Made by a program: the position numbers and the translations under genes
Assembly: GCA_022402445.1 (NCBI GenBank)
Contig: JAKRSF010000004.1
Location: forward strand, 187,858 to 251,857
Origin: Cyanobacteriota bacterium
GTDB lineage: Bacteria > Cyanobacteriota > Cyanobacteriia > CACIAM-69d
DNA length: 64,000 nt
Direction of reading: 5' to 3'
The notes under the pieces: generated by a model
Seen by the model: only the letters and a program-made list of their open reading frames with translations
The model's database searches: none
Told to the model about the DNA's origin: nothing
In this document: positions 63,149-64,000 of the stretch, one piece after another
Numbering within the stretch: the first letter of the stretch is position 1
Layout of the letters: every line of letters begins with the position of its first letter

Positions 63149-64000
63149 CTAGGGGTGGCGATCGCGGCGACGGTGGCGGGCGAGATTGACGATCGCATAG
63201 AACGCGGGCACCACCCCCAGACTCAGGACCGTCGAAACCGCCATGCCCCCCAGCACCGCCGTCCCCAGGGCAGCGCGGCTAGCGGCACCGGGACCGCTGG
63301 CAAAGGCCAAGGGCAAGGTGCCAAAGAGGGTTGATAGGGCGGTCATCAAAATGGGACGAAAGCGGATCCGGGCCGACTCGATCGCGGCCTTCACCGGCGG
63401 CACCCCGCGATCGCGCAGTTGGTTAGCAAACTCCACCAGCAGAATCGAATTTTTGGTCACCAGGCCAATCAACACAATCAGCCCCACCTGGCTGTAGGCA
63501 TTGAGGGTTTGGCCCAGCAGCAGCAGCCCCCCGAAGGCCCCCAACAGGGACAGGGGCACCGCCAGCATGACGATGAACGGATCTAGATAGCTCTCGAACT
63601 GGGCCGCCAACACCAGGAAAATGAAAATCGCCGAGAGGCCAAAGGTGGTGACCGTCGCTTGGCCCGCCGCCGCAAATTCCCGCGATTCCCCCTTGAGGGC
63701 GGTGCTGAGTTCCGCAGGCAGGGCCTCGTCCACCAGGGTTCGCAGGGCCGTCAGGGCGTCCCCCAGGCTGTAGCCCGGTGCGGGGCTCGCGGAAAGGGTC
63801 GACGATCGCAGGCGACTAAACCGCTCGATCGTGGCGGGGCTGGCGACGGTGCTGAGGTCCACCAAATCCGCCAGGAGGACCGGCTCGCCGCTGCGGCTGG
63901 GCACATAGACCTCTTCCAAATCGCGGGGGTTGGCGCGGAAGGGGGCATCCGCCTGCACCACCACCTCGTAGCGCCGCCCTTCGCGGTTGAAGCTCGATAG
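63149..64000 (-). CDS. RND-family efflux pump inner-membrane subunit (C-terminal part, N-terminus outside window)
   Basis: The frame is open to the right edge and covers about 283 residues of an AcrB/HAE1-like pump: the periplasmic docking/porter segment (GRRYEVVVQADAPFRANPRD) and the last six membrane helices. FGLSAIFIFLVLAAQFESYL, IGLVTKNSILLVEFANQLRD and RFRPILMTALSTLFGTLPLA are family signatures. Such pumps export hydrophobic compounds or metals by proton motive force. The VTKNSILLVEFAN form is more typical of HAE1 than of heavy-metal (HME) pumps. Membrane-fusion and outer-membrane partners are not visible. Confidence 0.92.
   Translation of the reverse strand, partial: LSSFNREGRRYEVVVQADAPFRANPRDLEEVYVPSRSGEPVLLADLVDLSTVASPATIERFSRLRSSTLSASPAPGYSLGDALTALRTLVDEALPAELSTALKGESREFAAAGQATVTTFGLSAIFIFLVLAAQFESYLDPFIVMLAVPLSLLGAFGGLLLLGQTLNAYSQVGLIVLIGLVTKNSILLVEFANQLRDRGVPPVKAAIESARIRFRPILMTALSTLFGTLPLAFASGPGAASRAALGTAVLGGMAVSTVLSLGVVPAFYAIVNLARHRRRDRHP

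Overview
The window is a piece of a high-GC cyanobacterial chromosome. The evidence is dense scattering of the HIP1 octamer GCGATCGC; consecutive chlorophyll-synthesis enzymes (ChlM, AcsF); a Psb28-type photosystem II factor; an NblB-like phycobilisome protein; ClpC with a UVR motif; and a one-piece tmRNA whose tag reads ANNIVPFARKAAAVA. The species cannot be told from the sequence. No tRNA, rRNA, CRISPR array, transposase, integrase or phage gene was recognised. Most of the window reads as ordinary core chromosome with short operons on both strands.

Layout. 1-4.2 kb (minus): a TPR protein cut by the window edge, a CheY-like regulator, YjbQ, tmRNA, DUF423, an unknown membrane protein and chlM. 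4.5-8.0 kb: rpsP, phoH, a TM2-domain protein (minus) and acsF. 8.4-11.3 kb: an undecaprenyl-phosphate sugar transferase, gmd and fcl, a GDP-L-fucose / exopolysaccharide block. 11.4-15.5 kb: a TIGR01777 SDR protein, a Psb28 homologue, an aldehyde dehydrogenase and a GT-A-like glycosyltransferase. 15.9-20.3 kb (plus): a TerB-like protein, an M16-like protein lacking the zinc motif, an M42 aminopeptidase, a CBS-pair protein and an NblB-like HEAT protein. 20.4-26 kb (minus): a translationally coupled exported pair (unknown plus M23 lipoprotein) and a 1155-residue multi-PAS/GAF histidine kinase.

26.8-32.8 kb is the most unusual part. It is a same-strand run holding a two-component pair whose kinase has a periplasmic poly-Asp loop, an exported OB-fold-like protein with an acidic Trp/Asp patch, an EfeO-like lipoprotein, a PepSY-type membrane protein, a membrane-bound class III cyclase homologue with an altered active site, and a small lipoprotein with an Asp/Gly tail that nearly matches an EF-hand loop. 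I infer, without proof, an envelope cation-sensing module.

33-43 kb: sppA and an exported partner, an orphan ABC ATPase, sodC, DUF2237, a PPOX flavoprotein with a beta-helix protein, holB with tmk, and a conserved unknown. 43-56 kb: FHA protein, copper P-type ATPase, murJ, a DUF4278 protein, two exported proteins, purB, DUF212, crtE, folD, a Nudix hydrolase and YkvA. 56-64 kb: an XRE regulator, a small unknown gene, rimI, clpC, a PatA/PilG-like regulator and the C-terminal part of an RND pump running off the right edge.

Repeats are a second theme. An identical 33-base hairpin repeat sits in three intergenic gaps, one copy fused to a 39-base tandem repeat. A 21-base in-frame repeat occurs as a doublet near the N-termini of two unrelated membrane/exported proteins. 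Further in-frame repeats form linkers in SppA and the beta-helix protein. Several starts are GTG or TTG and are chosen here from Shine-Dalgarno spacing or family N-termini.
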